Source: an uncultured Bacteroidales bacterium
Lineage (GTDB): Bacteria; Bacteroidota; Bacteroidia; Bacteroidales; Paludibacteraceae
Direction of reading: 5' to 3'
DNA: 64,000 nt
Assembly (NCBI GenBank): GCA_902774185.1
Contig: CACYHE010000007.1
Location: 1 to 64,000, forward strand
The notes below the pieces were generated by a model, which was given only the letters and a program-made list of their open reading frames with translations, ran no database searches and was not told where the DNA came from. Within the stretch, counting starts at the first letter, position 1. Each line of letters opens with the position of its first letter. A program made the translations under genes and the position numbers. Shown here one piece after another: positions 1-8,697 of the stretch.

Positions 1-1
1 G

Positions 2-301
2 ATGGTTCTTGCTACCCACCGTGTAGCCCCGACGACCAGCGGCAACTGTTCCCGCTTGTACCTGCGCGGATTGAGTTCCGTCACCCGTACCGGTGAACCG
101 TCAAGCAAAGAGCTCGCAGCTCGCGTACGTTTCAGCACCGTGCTGGCTGCTGTCAACACCCGCGCAAAGAACCTCGCTACCTTGGCGCAAGACCAAGCTG
201 CGTTCGTCGCTCAGATGAACACGGCCGGTGGCAAGAAGACCTTCAAGTCCTACCTGTGGAAAGTCTGCGGCGACGCGTACGACGAAGCCCTCAATGGCTA
301 A
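2..301 (+). CDS. Small hypothetical protein, possibly 5'-truncated by the window edge
   Basis: The reading frame gives 99 residues ending in TAA at 299-301. I do not recognise a named family with certainty. The composition (Ala/Arg/Lys-rich, no signal peptide or membrane segment) and the C-terminal part, with a KKTFKSYLW stretch near residues 78-86, resemble small conserved proteins of unknown function in Bacteroidota. The ATG lies at base 2, so the true start could be upstream of the window and no ribosome site can be judged. GC content is close to that of the neighbours. A rho-independent terminator follows at 357-390, which supports a real transcription unit ending here. The stop codon lies inside a 9-base tandem repeat. 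Confidence 0.5.
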   Translation: MVLATHRVAPTTSGNCSRLYLRGLSSVTRTGEPSSKELAARVRFSTVLAAVNTRAKNLATLAQDQAAFVAQMNTAGGKKTFKSYLWKVCGDAYDEALNG

Positions 302-341
302 TGATGCAAATGATGCAAATGATGCTAATGATGAAATGGTG
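297..341. repeat. 9-base tandem word array
   Basis: Five consecutive 9-mers of the form G(C/A)(T/A)AATG(A/G)(T/G) run from within the last codons of the first gene, including its stop codon, into the gap. This is the first of the many word arrays in the window. Confidence 0.75.
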
Positions 342-356
342 AATGTTTAACGAAGG

Positions 357-390
357 AAAAATCGTCCAATTCGGGCGATTTTTCTGATTT
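357..390 (+). terminator. Rho-independent terminator after the first gene
   Basis: An 11-base stem (357-367 with 373-383, one G-T wobble) encloses the loop AATTC. The right arm ends in five T and is followed by more T-rich sequence. Confidence 0.8.
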
Positions 391-392
391 TA

Positions 393-417
393 TTTGCATA
401 TGTCATTTTTTTGTACC
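393..417 (+). promoter_or_regulatory. Possible promoter interrupted by a hairpin element
   Basis: TTTGC at 393-397 is followed by a T-tract and GTACC at 413-417. The CTTTG half that would complete a TACCTTTG box appears only at 463-467, after the hairpins. The remaining spacing is 16 rather than 19 bases, so this may be a relic. Confidence 0.3.
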
Positions 418-471
418 GTCGGTCCTCCCGCAAGCGGGCTCCCACCGAAGGTACGGTCGCACCTTTGTGCG
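414..471. repeat. Two consecutive hairpins (REP-like element)
   Basis: The outer stem pairs 414-423 with 444-453 (one mismatch). Within it CCCG 427-430 pairs with CGGG 435-438 around the loop CAAG. A second perfect hairpin, CGCAC-CTTT-GTGCG, lies at 458-471. Neither is followed by a T-run, so they are unlikely to be terminators. No second copy was found in this window. Confidence 0.6.
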
Positions 472-528
472 AATAGCAAGTATTTCCCTCTAAAATCTTA
501 AATGAATTTAATTTTTATCGTTAAATCC

Positions 529-559
529 TTGCATATTCCAAATATTTGTTGTACCTTTG
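529..559 (+). promoter_or_regulatory. Bacteroidota sigma-ABfr-type promoter of addA
   Basis: TTGC at 529-532, a 19-base gap, then TACCTTTG at 552-559. Transcription would begin just downstream, giving a leader of about 10-20 bases before the ATG at 580. Confidence 0.85.
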
Positions 560-579
560 CAGCCGCAAAGGTTTTTACG

Positions 580-3500
580 ATGGAGCAACTCATAGACATA
601 CAGCGGCCGGTGACGGTTTGCAAGGCATCCGCGGGTACGGGTAAGACGTACACGCTGGCGGCGTATTTTGTGGGATTATTGCTATCGGGTGAGGACTATC
701 GGTCGATTCTGGCTATCACGTTCACCAACAAAGCGACGGCGGAGATGAGTGAGCGTATCATCCGTTATCTGTATCAGATCTCGCAAGGCGAGGAGGCTGC
801 TTTCCTGGCACGGGCGAGGCAGTTCATGCTGCGGGACAACAATGCCCCGGATGCCCTTCTGGCGCAAAGGGCAGGGGAGTGCTTCCAAAAGATGCTGCTG
901 GATTACGATAACGTCCATGTGATGACCATCGACTCGTTCTTACAGTCCCTGCTTGGCGGTTTGGCGAGTGTGCTGCAGATGAGTGCCGGTGTGAACACCG
1001 AGTTGGATATCGACCCCATCATCCGGCAAGCGGTGGATCAGTTGTTGACCACCGACATGACGGTTGCGGACCGGCGGATCTTAGAGGACTACATGCGGCT
1101 CAAACTGGACGAGCAGAGTCACTGGGACGTAAGGCAGAGCTTATGCGCGATGGCGAAAGAGTTATACAACGAGTCCGTGCAGTTGTTGGATGCCGACGGC
1201 AAGGTGCTGTTCGATGCCGACCGTATCGCCCGAAGACGGGCCGTCTTGGAGGACGCATGGCGCACGAACGAGAAACGTCAAGCCTTGGAAGACCTGCTTA
1301 AGACCTGTAACCCCGAGGGCTATAACCGCTATACCTTTGCCGCCTATGAGCGCCTGAAACGCTCCGTCGCCGAACCCGCCAAGGTCACCCCCAAGGACCG
1401 ATTCCGGGGCGTGAGCGAGAAGAGTTGTAACACCGACGAGATGGCGCAGGCAAGTGCCCTGGCAGCCGAAGTGGGACGGTACTATAACACCTGGCAGCTG
1501 ACGGTGCGGTTCAGTAGGGATACCGAGTTGATGGCTTCGCTGCAGAAACTCATCCAACGGAACCTCAACGAAGCCAACAGTGCGCTGTTAGCCCGCACGG
1601 CGAGTACGCTCAGCAAGGCGCTGCGCGCAGGCGATGCCGATTTCATCTTGGAGAAAGCCGGCATCCGATACCACCACGTGCTGATGGATGAGTTCCAGGA
1701 CACCAGCCGCTTGCAATGGAGCGTCATCCGCCAGTTGCTGCAAGATGTGTTAGCCGGCGCCGGTAACACACTGCTCATCGTGGGCGATATCAAGCAGTCC
1801 ATCTATCGCTGGCGAAACGGCGATTGGCATATCATGGATTCGTTAACGAATGAAGGAGTGAACGAATTAACGAATGAACGAGTGAACGAACGGTTCACTT
1901 CGTTGACGAAGAATTTCCGAAGCAGCGAAGAAGTGGTGCGGTTCAACCTGTCGTTGTTCGACTATATCATTAGGAACGAAGGCGCGTCCGAACGGATCTA
2001 CGGCGAGGATTACGACCCGCAGCACTTGGAGCGTTTCTACAACGCCGAGAAGAAACGCGGCGGGTACGTGCGCTTCAAAGCCTTCCCGAAGGGAACGAAA
2101 GAGGACTTGGCGCAGGATATGTTCGACCGCATGGAAGAGTTGCTGCAAGCCGGAGCAAGTCCGTCCGACATGATGGTGCTTGTTCGGGAAAAACGGGAAG
2201 CGGCGTTCATCACCTATCTCAAGAGCCAACTGCCGCAGGAGGATTATCCGCTATTACACCAAGCCGCTATCGTCAGTGCCGACAGTTTTCTGTTAGATGC
2301 CTCGGGCGACGTGCAGGTGTTGATCGCAGGACTAAGACTGATCGCCAAGGATGATCCGGTGGCGGCGCAGTTGATTATGCAACGCATAGGCGACCCGACG
2401 GTCATCACCCGCCTTCGCGAACAGGTGACACCCAAGACCCCGCTCTACGAAGCCGCTTGTGAGATCCTGCGAATCCTGCTGACCGATGCCGACGGACAAT
2501 ACCAAGGTTCCGAGACAGCCTATCTCAATAATCTATTGGATCGCATACGTGCCTACGTAGGCGCGTACGGAAGCTATCTGGACGAATTCCTGACGTACTG
2601 GGACGACACGATGCATGCCAAGTCCATTCCGGCATCTGCGACCAATGCCATCCGTATCATGACTGTCCATGCCAGCAAAGGCTTACAAGCGCAGACGCTG
2701 TTCGTGCCTTTCTGTACCTGGACCAAAGAGGCGGGCAGACATCCGCAGAAAATATGGTGCGAAGTGGCATCCGAACTGCAAGCCGGTGACGACTACGTAC
2801 CCATTCAGGACGGCACCGAGATGGCAGAGTCCGCTTATTCGGCAGCGTACGAAGAGGAACACCTGAACATGCGGGTTGATAACCTGAACATGCTCTATGT
2901 GGCGCTCACACGTGCCGAAGACAACCTGTTCGTCTCCACCCTGTATCCGGTCAACAAAGACGGTAAGATGGGTACCTGCAACCACGTGGGACGTTATATC
3001 ATGGACTTTGTGGGAGCGGATGAGTTTATCGCCGGAACGCCGGTTATAAAGTTGAAAGGTGAAAGTATAAAGTTGAAAGAAGAACTCACCGCCGAACTGT
3101 GGGCGAATGATGCGCAGGTACGGTTCGTGCAGAGTCAGGAAGGTGCGCTATATACCGATTACGGCGAAGAGGCATACCGGCGTGTGGCTCGAATGGACGA
3201 AGGAACGCTGTGTCATGAGATCTTCGCACACCTTCGCAAAGCCGATGAACTGGATGCCGTACTCGATACCTTCGAGAGTAACGGCGAGATACGCGATACC
3301 GCACAACGGGAGAACTTAAAAGCCCTCATCTCGGCGGCGTGGGAAGGAAACGAACAGATGCGGGACTGGTTCACCGCCCCTTGGGAACTACGACTGGAAG
3401 AGGCTATCTATATCGACCAAAAAGAAGTGCGACCAGACCGCGTGATGATCAATCCGCAAACCAAAGAAGCCATCGTGCTCGATTATAAATTCGGTTCTTG

Positions 3501-3624
3501 GAACGACCATTATCTGGAGCAGGTGAGCGAATACAAACAAGCCCTGCGTAACTTAGGTTACGAACCCGTTCGCGGGTACTTATGGTTCGCCAAAGAGAAC
3601 CGATTAGTGGAGGTGAAAAAATGA
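580..3624 (+). CDS. addA: UvrD/RecB-family helicase-nuclease, AddA-like
   Basis: This is the predicted helicase-nuclease subunit of an AddAB-type complex that resects DNA double-strand ends for recombination. UvrD-family motifs appear in order: Walker A ASAGTGKT (residues 16-23), ITFTNKAT, DEFQDTS, VGDIKQSIYRWR, IMTVHASKGLQ and MLYVALTRAED. The C-terminus carries a RecB-type PD-(D/E)XK nuclease signature (LDYKFG, with Q and Y downstream). The start is set at 580 because the promoter lies at 529-559; the frame stays open upstream to 502 but that part would be untranscribed. The stop overlaps the next start (ATGA). Two word arrays (1843-1904 and 3048-3082) are inserted in frame; the first encodes an LTNERVNE-like stretch just after the GDIKQSIYRWR motif. 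In-frame acquisition is inferred. Confidence 0.93.
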   Translation: MEQLIDIQRPVTVCKASAGTGKTYTLAAYFVGLLLSGEDYRSILAITFTNKATAEMSERIIRYLYQISQGEEAAFLARARQFMLRDNNAPDALLAQRAGECFQKMLLDYDNVHVMTIDSFLQSLLGGLASVLQMSAGVNTELDIDPIIRQAVDQLLTTDMTVADRRILEDYMRLKLDEQSHWDVRQSLCAMAKELYNESVQLLDADGKVLFDADRIARRRAVLEDAWRTNEKRQALEDLLKTCNPEGYNRYTFAAYERLKRSVAEPAKVTPKDRFRGVSEKSCNTDEMAQASALAAEVGRYYNTWQLTVRFSRDTELMASLQKLIQRNLNEANSALLARTASTLSKALRAGDADFILEKAGIRYHHVLMDEFQDTSRLQWSVIRQLLQDVLAGAGNTLLIVGDIKQSIYRWRNGDWHIMDSLTNEGVNELTNERVNERFTSLTKNFRSSEEVVRFNLSLFDYIIRNEGASERIYGEDYDPQHLERFYNAEKKRGGYVRFKAFPKGTKEDLAQDMFDRMEELLQAGASPSDMMVLVREKREAAFITYLKSQLPQEDYPLLHQAAIVSADSFLLDASGDVQVLIAGLRLIAKDDPVAAQLIMQRIGDPTVITRLREQVTPKTPLYEAACEILRILLTDADGQYQGSETAYLNNLLDRIRAYVGAYGSYLDEFLTYWDDTMHAKSIPASATNAIRIMTVHASKGLQAQTLFVPFCTWTKEAGRHPQKIWCEVASELQAGDDYVPIQDGTEMAESAYSAAYEEEHLNMRVDNLNMLYVALTRAEDNLFVSTLYPVNKDGKMGTCNHVGRYIMDFVGADEFIAGTPVIKLKGESIKLKEELTAELWANDAQVRFVQSQEGALYTDYGEEAYRRVARMDEGTLCHEIFAHLRKADELDAVLDTFESNGEIRDTAQRENLKALISAAWEGNEQMRDWFTAPWELRLEEAIYIDQKEVRPDRVMINPQTKEAIVLDYKFGSWNDHYLEQVSEYKQALRNLGYEPVRGYLWFAKENRLVEVKK
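1843..1904. repeat. 8-base word array with hairpin inside addA
   Basis: Two 24-base copies (1843-1866, 1867-1890) each consist of three 8-mers of the TTAACGAA/TGAACGAG type. The end of the array forms a hairpin: 1877-1887 pairs with 1893-1904, one bulged base, 5-base loop. The reading frame is preserved. Confidence 0.85.
3048..3082. repeat. Heptad word array inside addA
   Basis: Five heptads of the type AAAGTTG / AAAGGTG / AAAGTAT / AAAGAAG, read through as an IKLKGESIKLKEE stretch. Confidence 0.75.
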
Positions 3625-6473
3625 AGGACAGTTTCTTGGAACAAGTAGCACAATCCGTCTTGGATAAGATCGGTTGGCAGCAGTTACACAACACCACGTT
3701 CGTGTTGCCCTCTCACCGTGCCGGATTGGTACTCAAAGATGCGATCCTTCGTTGTCAAAAGGAACGCCACGCTCAAGCCGTTTGGGCTCCGCAGGTACAG
3801 ACCCTTACCCAACTGCAGGACGATCTCAGTCCCCTCTATGCCGAAGATGAACTGTTCACCATCGTGAGGTTGTATAAGTTGTATCTTTCAACTTTCCATA
3901 CGGCGTTAGCAGATCGACAGAACTTTCAACTTTCAACTGATCCAATCTCATTGGATCTCTTCTACGGATGGGGTAGGCAGATGGTGGCGGATTTCACGAA
4001 CGTGGACGCATCCATGCCGGCAGAAGAAGTGCCGAATTTCTTTGACAATACCATCGCTGCGCATACCTTGGAACAATGGGAACTGGATGAGGAGACGGAA
4101 GAGCGCTTGCGCGCATTGATGAATGGATTAACGAGTGAACGAATTAACGAATTAACGAGTGAACGGGAGTCCGTCAAGGAGCAGTATAACGCATTGTGGC
4201 AACAGTTATATACCTTATACCGCGATTTGAAAGCCGAGATGGCGGCGGAGCAGAAGGGTTTTGCAGGCATGCGGCAACGGGCGGTGTTGGAGCATTGGGA
4301 GGACGAAGAGATCCAAAAAAAGATAGCCGGACGGACTTATGTCTTCGTCGGTTTTAACTACCTGCTGCCGGTGGAACGGGACCTGATGTTGCGCCTACGC
4401 GATGCCGGACAAGCCCTCTTCTACTGGGACTATGTTCCGAACTTCGAGACGAACACCAAAGCCTTCTCTTTTGCCAAGCAGAACCATGCCTTGTTAGGCG
4501 GTGAGAATCTGAAACCAACAGCTAACAGCCAAAAGCCAATAGCCTTAATAGAATGCGTGTCCCGTGAAGCACAGGCGCAATACGTGCACCGGTGGTTGCA
4601 AGACAACTACACGCAGCAAGGACAGAAAATGGGTGTGGTGATCTGCGACGAGACGATGTTGGAACCCGTCATCTATACCTTACCCGCCATCACCTTGGAT
4701 GAACAGAAGGGACCCGAACCCATCAATATCACCAAAGGTTTTCCGCTTCGTAACACCGCTATCTATGCCCGTGTGCTGCGATGGTTGAATGACCGGCAAC
4801 GAGGCAACGCCGAAGATATCGTCAGCCCCGAAATCATCGACGAATTATTGAACGAGGTATTGGTTCGGGATACCGATATCCCGGCATCCCGGGATACCGA
4901 AAAAACGGTCGAATCCCTCCCTTGGAAAGAGCTCCTTATTCTGGAATCGGAGTACCAGGTGCGTAAGATCGCCAACCGGATGCGAAGCCTGATCGTGAGC
5001 GGTTTGGGAGATGTGCCTTTCACCCTTAAGTTGCTGCGCCTGTTGATGCGGCGCACGATGGAGAACGTGACGATGCCTTTCCATGGCGAACCCATCACCG
5101 ACATGCAGATCATGGGTGTATTGGAGACGCGTCTGATGGATTTTGACAAGTTACTGCTGCTGAATGTGGAGGAAGGGGTCATTCCGCAAAAGACCACGGA
5201 CATCAGTTTCATCCCGTATTACTTACGCAAAGCCTACCATATGCAGACGCCGGACGAACGGGCAACGGTCTATGCGTATAACTTCTTCCGCTTACTGAGT
5301 CGGACCGACCAAGCGACCATCCTCTATGCGTCCGCTTCGACGGATGGCGGCAAAGGCATGTCCCGTTTTGTGATGCAGATGCTGTACTCGCCTGCTTTTG
5401 AGGTAGAACGATTAAGTCTGCAAGAGTCCGATACGATTACGCAGATGCCGGATGAGACCGGTACTCCGCAACCATCGCTCTTATCGACCCTGCAGGTGGA
5501 GAAGGGTTGGATCAAACGTCCCGACGGAAGACGATACCGGATGTCACCCAGTGCGCTGAATACCTATATCGCCTGTCCCCGCAGTTTTTACTTACAATAC
5601 ATACTTGGCCTGCAAGCCAAAGAGGAAGAAGAGGTGCTGTTCGCCCCCAACACGATGGGTTCGTTCGTACACCTCTGTATGGAATATATCTACCGTACCT
5701 ACCTGCATTGTGACGGCAGCGAACCCGTGCGCGTCAGTCCCGAAGCGATCGAAGCCGTTCGAACCGATGAGGCGAAGATGCAAGCTGCCCTGACGGCCGC
5801 CTATGAGGCGATGAATGCAGAAATCACCAATGACCCATCACCCATCACCAATCCTAAATATATCCCCGAGCACCATGTAGGCGAAAACGTGATCATCTTA
5901 GGCTACGTCAACAATATCTTGGAGCGCGATCGGGAAGATGCCAAAACGGGTTTGCAGATATGCGGTTTGGAGTTGGATTGTAACTTCTCCGTTCCTTTGG
6001 ACGGTATCGGCGAATTGCTGACCGGAGGTAAGATAGACCGACTGGATATATACGGTGCACCGGGACAAGAAGTGATGCGTGTAGTGGACTACAAGACAGG
6101 CGGTTATAACGACACCACCCATGCCAAACGCATGTCGGCTAACTGGGAAGAGATGATGAGTAGCGAAGACAAGAGTTACGTTCGTCAGACCCTCGTCTAT
6201 AGTCACGCCGTGCTGGCAAGCCGGCAACCGAAGATACCGATCGAACCCCATCTGTTCTTCTGTCGGAAGAAGTTGACGGATATCGTGACGACGGTCGATG
6301 TAGAAGCACAGACGGTGCAAGACTACGCAGCGATACAGGCTCCTTTTCGGGAAGCCTTGCAGCAGAAGATGAAAGAGGTGCTGACCGCTACTTCTTTCCC
6401 CATGTGTGCCGAAGAGAATTGTCCTACTTTCTGTCCGTTCGCTACGCTGTGCGGGAGGAGAGGGGAAAGTTGA
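3621..6473 (+). CDS. addB: PD-(D/E)XK nuclease, AddB-like
   Basis: This is the predicted second subunit of the AddAB-type end-resection complex: an inactive helicase-like N-terminal part and a C-terminal nuclease with an iron-sulfur cluster. The ATG at 3621 overlaps the addA stop (ATGA), and a GGAGG lies at 3609-3613, so the two are translationally coupled. The helicase-like part contains DFDKLLLLNVEEGVIP. The nuclease shows YIACPRSFYLQY, then VDYKTG, and a terminal cysteine cluster (C-x4-C-x3-C-x5-C in the last 20 residues), as expected for the AddB Fe-S nuclease. Four word or hairpin insertions lie within the gene (3881-3957, 4127-4166, 4516-4543, 4866-4899), all in frame. Length 950 residues, typical for Bacteroidota AddB-like proteins. 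Confidence 0.9.
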   Translation: MKDSFLEQVAQSVLDKIGWQQLHNTTFVLPSHRAGLVLKDAILRCQKERHAQAVWAPQVQTLTQLQDDLSPLYAEDELFTIVRLYKLYLSTFHTALADRQNFQLSTDPISLDLFYGWGRQMVADFTNVDASMPAEEVPNFFDNTIAAHTLEQWELDEETEERLRALMNGLTSERINELTSERESVKEQYNALWQQLYTLYRDLKAEMAAEQKGFAGMRQRAVLEHWEDEEIQKKIAGRTYVFVGFNYLLPVERDLMLRLRDAGQALFYWDYVPNFETNTKAFSFAKQNHALLGGENLKPTANSQKPIALIECVSREAQAQYVHRWLQDNYTQQGQKMGVVICDETMLEPVIYTLPAITLDEQKGPEPINITKGFPLRNTAIYARVLRWLNDRQRGNAEDIVSPEIIDELLNEVLVRDTDIPASRDTEKTVESLPWKELLILESEYQVRKIANRMRSLIVSGLGDVPFTLKLLRLLMRRTMENVTMPFHGEPITDMQIMGVLETRLMDFDKLLLLNVEEGVIPQKTTDISFIPYYLRKAYHMQTPDERATVYAYNFFRLLSRTDQATILYASASTDGGKGMSRFVMQMLYSPAFEVERLSLQESDTITQMPDETGTPQPSLLSTLQVEKGWIKRPDGRRYRMSPSALNTYIACPRSFYLQYILGLQAKEEEEVLFAPNTMGSFVHLCMEYIYRTYLHCDGSEPVRVSPEAIEAVRTDEAKMQAALTAAYEAMNAEITNDPSPITNPKYIPEHHVGENVIILGYVNNILERDREDAKTGLQICGLELDCNFSVPLDGIGELLTGGKIDRLDIYGAPGQEVMRVVDYKTGGYNDTTHAKRMSANWEEMMSSEDKSYVRQTLVYSHAVLASRQPKIPIEPHLFFCRKKLTDIVTTVDVEAQTVQDYAAIQAPFREALQQKMKEVLTATSFPMCAEENCPTFCPFATLCGRRGES
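3881..3957. repeat. TTTCAAC word array ending in a perfect hairpin, inside addB
   Basis: Copies of CTTTCAA occur at 3885-3896 and 3921-3937. They are followed directly by an 8-bp perfect stem, GATCCAAT (3939-3946) with ATTGGATC (3950-3957), around the triloop CTC. Read as NFQLST followed by DPISLD. Confidence 0.85.
4127..4166. repeat. 8-base word array inside addB
   Basis: Five 8-mers: ATTAACGA, GTGAACGA, ATTAACGA, ATTAACGA, GTGAACGG. It is the same word family and the same reading frame (LTSERINELTSER) as the array in addA at 1843-1904. Confidence 0.85.
4516..4543. repeat. AGCCAAT-type heptad array inside addB
   Basis: Four heptads: CAACAGC, TAACAGC, CAAAAGC, CAATAGC. The same word, in the same frame (ANSQ(K/E)PIA), recurs in murC at 55691-55725, and out of frame after the aminotransferase at 52641-52660. 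Confidence 0.85.
4866..4899. repeat. Hairpin and direct repeat inside addB
   Basis: CGGGAT (4866-4871) pairs with ATCCCG (4878-4883). An 11-base direct repeat CGGGATACCGA starts at 4866 and again at 4890. ATCCCGGGAT at 4886-4895 is palindromic. Confidence 0.65.
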
Positions 6474-6534
6474 AAATTGAAAGTTGAAAGTTGAAAGTTG
6501 AAAATTGAAAGTTGAAAGTTGAAAATTGAAAGAA
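6474..6534. repeat. Heptad array filling the addB-hprK-like gap
   Basis: The whole gap is a run of AAAGTTG and AAAATTG heptads, about eight units. It carries no visible promoter or terminator, so the downstream gene is probably cotranscribed with addAB. Confidence 0.9.
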
Positions 6535-7410
6535 ATGATACAGAATTATCGAGTAGCAGATTTCGGGTTCGCGATAGAGGCGACCGAAGAACAGATCAAG
6601 CAGTTAACGAACTATGCCCCGTTTGCGACGGAGCAGGCGGAACAGGAGGATTTCCTGTTCACCATCCGAGTGCATGATGAACCGATGCCGTCTCCCGAAG
6701 GCTGGGAGCATGTCTATACCGACACGTCGGATGATGACATGCCGCGTATCGAGATGTATAAACAAGCGGACGAATGGCTCTTTCGGGTGTCCCTCTATAA
6801 GGAAAGCGGTATTGTGAGTACGATGCGTTGTTCGAAAAACTGGAGCGAAGTGAAGCTCTATATGGCAGATAACTATACCCGTTTTGCCATCGATAATGCA
6901 GCTATGCTGGTCTATGCCTTCGCCACGGCGGACAAGAAGACGCTGCTCTTCCATTCCTCCGTCACGATGCGGCAAGGAAAAGGATTCCTCTTTCTCGGGC
7001 ATTCCGGTACCGGTAAGAGCACCCATTCCCGTCAATGGTTGGCTGCCTTCGACGATGCGGTGCTGCTGAACGATGACAACCCCGTCGTGCGTATCCTGCC
7101 CGATAATCAAGTGCTGGTCTATGGTTCGCCCTGGAGCGGTAAGACCGCTTGTTACAAGAATGAACAGGTACCCGTAGGCGCCTTGGTACAACTGGCGCAA
7201 GCACCGGAGAATACGATCCAACAACTGCGCATGACCCAGGCGTATCCTTATATCCTGGCATCGGTAAGCGGACTCAAAGTGTTGCCGCAGATGATGGATC
7301 GCCTGTATGAAGCGATCGCAGCCTTATTGGAATTGAAACCGGTGTATAAATTGGAATGTTTGCCTAACACGGACGCGGCACGACTATGTGCTCAAACGTG
7401 TTCACTTTAG
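6535..7410 (+). CDS. HPr kinase-like P-loop protein of unknown role
   Basis: The protein (291 residues) has an unrecognised N-terminal part (about 1-125) and a C-terminal P-loop domain like that of HPr(Ser) kinase and PEP-carboxykinase relatives: Walker A GHSGTGKST at 155-163 and LLNDDNP at about 178-183, where acidic residues would bind Mg-ATP. The C-terminus (CLPNTDAARL) is typical of HprK-like proteins in Bacteroidota. No HPr or other phosphotransferase gene is nearby, so a phosphoacceptor cannot be named. The start was chosen at ATG 6535; a TTG at 6526 in the repeat array is an alternative. The 3' end overlaps that of mtaB on the other strand by 47 bp. Confidence 0.7.
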   Translation: MIQNYRVADFGFAIEATEEQIKQLTNYAPFATEQAEQEDFLFTIRVHDEPMPSPEGWEHVYTDTSDDDMPRIEMYKQADEWLFRVSLYKESGIVSTMRCSKNWSEVKLYMADNYTRFAIDNAAMLVYAFATADKKTLLFHSSVTMRQGKGFLFLGHSGTGKSTHSRQWLAAFDDAVLLNDDNPVVRILPDNQVLVYGSPWSGKTACYKNEQVPVGALVQLAQAPENTIQQLRMTQAYPYILASVSGLKVLPQMMDRLYEAIAALLELKPVYKLECLPNTDAARLCAQTCSL

Positions 7411-8656
7411 TCCGGTCATACGGACTGGAGACCTTGATATAGTTCTCCGTGAAACCGTACATAAGACCGTCTTTTTTGGACGATTCCCAGAGCACGAGGG
7501 CTTGATCGCCTTCGTGTTCTTTATAGAAGGCAGCGGTCTTGCGTGCCGAGATCTCGTGTAACTGCTTGCTGCGTCTCTCCCGCTCTTTGAGCGGTACCAC
7601 CACCAGATCCATCTCCAGCATACGCGTGTTGGCGCGTTCCGAATAGGTGAACACATGCAACTGGCTCACCGGCAAAGACTCGATGAAATCGATGTATTCC
7701 GCCCAACACTGTTCCGTCTCACCCCGTACGCCTACCATACAATCGACACCGATGAAGGCATTGGGCATGAGCGCTTTGATACGTCCCACCCGTTCGGCAA
7801 ACAGTTCGCGTGTATAACGGCGTCCCATGATCTTGAGCACCGTGTTACTGCCGCTCTGCAAAGGAATATGAAAATGCGGGGCGAAATGCCTGCTATGCGC
7901 CACGAAATCGATGATCTCATCGCTCAGCAGGTTGGGTTCGCAACTGGAGATCCGTACCCGGTAATCGCCTTTCAGATCATCAAAAGCCCGTAACAGATCA
8001 ATGAACTTTTCGTTCGTACTGCGTCCAAAATCACCGATATTCACACCGCTGATAATCAGTTCTTTCGCTCCTTCGTCTATCGCCTGCTGCGCCTGCTGTA
8101 CCAGCGACTCGATGGACGGATTACGACTCTTACCGCGTGCCAACGGGATCGTGCAGTAGGAACAGAAATAATTGCATCCGTCCTGCACTTTGATGAAGCA
8201 CCGCGTACGGTCATCCCGACTGTACGCCCCATGAAAATCGTCCACTTCGCGAATCGAAGAGGTAAAAACTCTTGACTCTTGACTCTTGACTCTTGACTTC
8301 TTTAAACGTTCAACTTTCAACTCTAAACTTTCAATAAATTCCGACAAACGGAATTTCTCATCCTGCCCGAGTACGCAATCGACACCCTCTATATGGGCGA
8401 TCTCGTCGGGTTTGAGTTGGGCGTAACAACCCGTCACGATCAAGATGGCATCGGGGTTCTGCCGACGGATGCGATGAATCATCTGGCGGTCCTTATGGTC
8501 CGCCGTATCGGTGACGGTGCAGGTGTTGATGATGCATAGGTCCGCCGATTCGCCGCTCTTGGCACGCGTATGACCGCGATCTAACAATGCCTTTCCCAAC
8601 GCACTACTCTCCGCAAAATTCAACTTGCAGCCTAATGTTGTGAACGAAATTTTCAT
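7364..8656 (-). CDS. mtaB: tRNA (t6A37) methylthiotransferase MtaB
   Basis: This radical-SAM enzyme adds a methylthio group to t6A at position 37 of ANN-decoding tRNAs. The N-terminal UPF0004 domain has the conserved cysteines in TLGCKLN, NTCTVT and VTGCYAQ. The radical-SAM CxxxCxxC motif is in CNYFCSYC. A C-terminal TRAM-like segment follows. It has 430 residues, normal for MtaB. Between the two domains (8268-8356) lies an in-frame insertion of two heptad arrays and a hairpin, read as LKVERLKKSRVKSQESRV. It is transcribed from a promoter at 8667-8697 that faces the promoter of the next gene. Its 3' end overlaps the HprK-like gene by 47 bp. Confidence 0.93.
   Translation of the reverse strand: MKISFTTLGCKLNFAESSALGKALLDRGHTRAKSGESADLCIINTCTVTDTADHKDRQMIHRIRRQNPDAILIVTGCYAQLKPDEIAHIEGVDCVLGQDEKFRLSEFIESLELKVERLKKSRVKSQESRVFTSSIREVDDFHGAYSRDDRTRCFIKVQDGCNYFCSYCTIPLARGKSRNPSIESLVQQAQQAIDEGAKELIISGVNIGDFGRSTNEKFIDLLRAFDDLKGDYRVRISSCEPNLLSDEIIDFVAHSRHFAPHFHIPLQSGSNTVLKIMGRRYTRELFAERVGRIKALMPNAFIGVDCMVGVRGETEQCWAEYIDFIESLPVSQLHVFTYSERANTRMLEMDLVVVPLKERERRSKQLHEISARKTAAFYKEHEGDQALVLWESSKKDGLMYGFTENYIKVSSPYDRTKVNTFEHIVVPRPC
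8268..8356. repeat. Two heptad arrays plus hairpin inside mtaB
   Basis: Four perfect ACTCTTG heptads (8268-8295) are followed by TTTCAAC-type heptads (about 8308-8335). Then comes an 8-bp perfect stem, AAATTCCG (8336-8343) with CGGAATTT (8349-8356), around ACAAA. Confidence 0.9.
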
Positions 8657-8666
8657 AAATCGGCTG

Positions 8667-8697
8667 CAAAATTACAAAATTTCTTGCATATGTGCAA
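8667..8697 (-). promoter_or_regulatory. Promoter of mtaB
   Basis: Read on the minus strand: TTGC (8697-8694), 19 bases, TAATTTTG (8674-8667). Its -33 region lies within the spacer of the divergent promoter. Confidence 0.85.

Noticed and set aside
458..471. Hairpin CGCAC-CTTT-GTGCG as a terminator
   Set aside because: It is not followed by a T-run, and a proper terminator already lies at 357-390.
502..579. Upstream extension of addA to an ATG at 502
   Set aside because: The extension covers the -33 and -7 boxes of the promoter, so it would not be transcribed.
8268..8356. Word insertion in mtaB as a frameshift or pseudogene
   Set aside because: The frame continues, both domains keep their cysteines and total length is normal.
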